Below, piece by piece: positions 4,230-5,051 of a stretch of DNA of 5,051 nucleotides; position 1 is the stretch's first letter, and every line of letters begins with the position of its first letter. Source of the DNA: Gemmatimonadota bacterium. Lineage in GTDB: Bacteria > Gemmatimonadota > Gemmatimonadetes > Gemmatimonadales > GWC2-71-9. Both the position numbers and the translations under genes were made by a program. The stretch is from the NCBI GenBank assembly GCA_029884275.1, contig JAOUIC010000170.1, positions 1 through 5,051 of the forward strand. The letters run 5' to 3'. The notes under the pieces were generated by a model. The model was not told the DNA's origin. It made no database searches and was given only the letters and a program-made list of their open reading frames with translations.

Positions 4230-5051
4230 GAATGCGCCCCTGACGGCGACTGGGCCAGCAGGTAGTCGATCACCTCCGCCGCCGTATACCGCGACCGCCC
4301 CGCCAGGAAGCTGGAAAGCGACACGAGGTCGTCGCCACTGGTCAGGAGCGGTGGCTCCACTCGCCCACCCTCCCGCGCCTGGGCGTGGCCGATGTTCGCC
4401 AGCAGCGCGTTGCACAGGCACCGCCGTCCCTCAGTCTCCTCCACCGTGCCGCCCTTGCGCACGTAGGCATCCACCGGCTCGCTGGCACAGCGGTAGTCGA
4501 CGGTGCCGTCGGGGGTGAAGTACGCCACCCGCAGATACCCCAGATCGCAGATACGTTCACGAGCGGCGCTTCCGCCGGGGTCGCCTTCCCAGTGGACCAC
4601 CTTGAACGGGTAGCCGGTGGGTGAGGCCTGCGGGTCGGTGAAGACTTCCACTTCGCCTCGCACGACGTGCTCCAGCACCGAGCGCTTGAGATCCTCCCTG
4701 AGGTCCGATTCGTCACAATACGCGAACAGCGTCCCGACCTGGATCCCCGCGGCGCCCGCCTGCTGCGCCTCACGCAGGCGCCCCGGCTGGCCGGTGCCGC
4801 CCGCGAGCCAGAAGGGCAGGCCGAGTTCGCCTACCTTGGCCAGGTCAACCACGTCCCGCTCCCCGTAGAGGGGCTCGCCTCTCTCGTTGAACCGCGGCTC
4901 GCCCCGTGGTGGGGCGTTGTGGCCCCCAGCCGTCGGTCCCTCGATGATGAACCCGTCCACCCGGCCGCTGGCCTTGCGGGCCAGCACGGTCGCGAGAGAA
5001 TTGCTGGCAATGATCGGCAGGAACGCCGGGCGGTGCAGGCCCGGCATCGTC
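4220..5051 (-). CDS. Nitronate monooxygenase / 2-nitropropane dioxygenase-like FMN protein, C-terminal part (5' end outside window)
   Basis: This is probably an FMN-dependent TIM-barrel oxygenase related to nitronate monooxygenases, which oxidise alkyl nitronates; the real substrate is unknown. The ATG at 5047 is unlikely to be the start, because the frame stays open to the edge and the barrel's first half is missing. Counting that Met as 1, EGPTAGGH at 36-43 carries the family's active-site His (H43). LAGGTG at 81-86 and GIQVGTLFA at 101-109 form the FMN-phosphate region. CDESDLR at 111-117 follows. About 150 residues then extend past the usual barrel core, with C167, C187 and a CLC pair (C210, C212). 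I recall such a tail in long-form members, but cannot verify it here. Residues 251-267 form a final helix. It is convergent with tRNA-Leu, ending 38 nt from it. Family confidence is good; enzymatic activity is inferred. Confidence 0.85.
   Translation of the reverse strand, partial: TMPGLHRPAFLPIIASNSLATVLARKASGRVDGFIIEGPTAGGHNAPPRGEPRFNERGEPLYGERDVVDLAKVGELGLPFWLAGGTGQPGRLREAQQAGAAGIQVGTLFAYCDESDLREDLKRSVLEHVVRGEVEVFTDPQASPTGYPFKVVHWEGDPGGSAARERICDLGYLRVAYFTPDGTVDYRCASEPVDAYVRKGGTVEETEGRRCLCNALLANIGHAQAREGGRVEPPLLTSGDDLVSLSSFLAGRSRYTAAEVIDYLLAQSPSGAHSSG

Noticed and set aside
3798..4421. Minus-strand open frame of 207 codons covering the PPK2 end, the tRNA and the flavoprotein end
   Set aside because: It runs across a tRNA and two supported coding ends, and no domain is recognisable.
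1..5051. A defence system, CRISPR array, insertion sequence or biosynthetic cluster
   Set aside because: All coding space is occupied by six unrelated metabolic or housekeeping genes; no spacer-repeat array, transposase or long terminal inverted repeat was found.

Overview
The window is high-GC bacterial DNA (roughly two thirds G+C by eye) with compact gene spacing and strong third-position GC bias. It looks chromosomal: there are no transposase, phage, plasmid, CRISPR or toxin-antitoxin genes. The likely source is an environmental soil or sediment bacterium. The lipoprotein-type S1 protease, the class III-like PPK2 and the PAPS-dependent sulfotransferase together would fit Gemmatimonadota, Acidobacteriota or Myxococcota. 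That placement is a weak guess from general familiarity, not from any marker gene.

Layout from left to right: (1) 2-826, plus strand, the C-terminal part of a galactokinase-type GHMP sugar kinase whose 5' end is outside the window; (2) 933-1763, plus strand, a complete exported, probably lipid-anchored, trypsin-fold (S1) serine protease with an EF-hand-like acidic loop inserted in its first beta hairpin; (3) 1901-3052, minus strand, a complete sulfotransferase of the Sulfotransfer_3 type, convergent with the protease; (4) 3190-4026, plus strand, a complete PPK2-family polyphosphate kinase resembling class III enzymes, divergent from the sulfotransferase; (5) 4097-4182, plus strand, tRNA-Leu with anticodon UAA; (6) 4220-5051, minus strand, the C-terminal part of a long-form nitronate monooxygenase / 2-nitropropane dioxygenase-like flavoprotein whose 5' end is beyond the right edge.

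The genes do not form one pathway. Their orientations (+ + - + tRNA+ -) make mostly single-gene transcription units, with a convergent junction at 1764-1900, a divergent one at 3053-3189 and a convergent one at 4183-4219. No stretch over 300 bases lacks a gene. The intergenic gaps hold small dyads: a perfect 9-8-9 inverted repeat in the divergent sulfotransferase/PPK2 promoter region, a 13-bp palindrome just ahead of the protease ribosome binding site, a second 13-bp palindrome abutting the tRNA, and GC-rich hairpins at the convergent junctions.

I do not see a convincing undescribed multi-gene system. The most interesting local observations are the acidic calcium-loop-like insertion and unusual activation and S1-pocket residues of the protease, the inverted repeat at 3121-3146, and the mixed Walker A motif of the PPK2.
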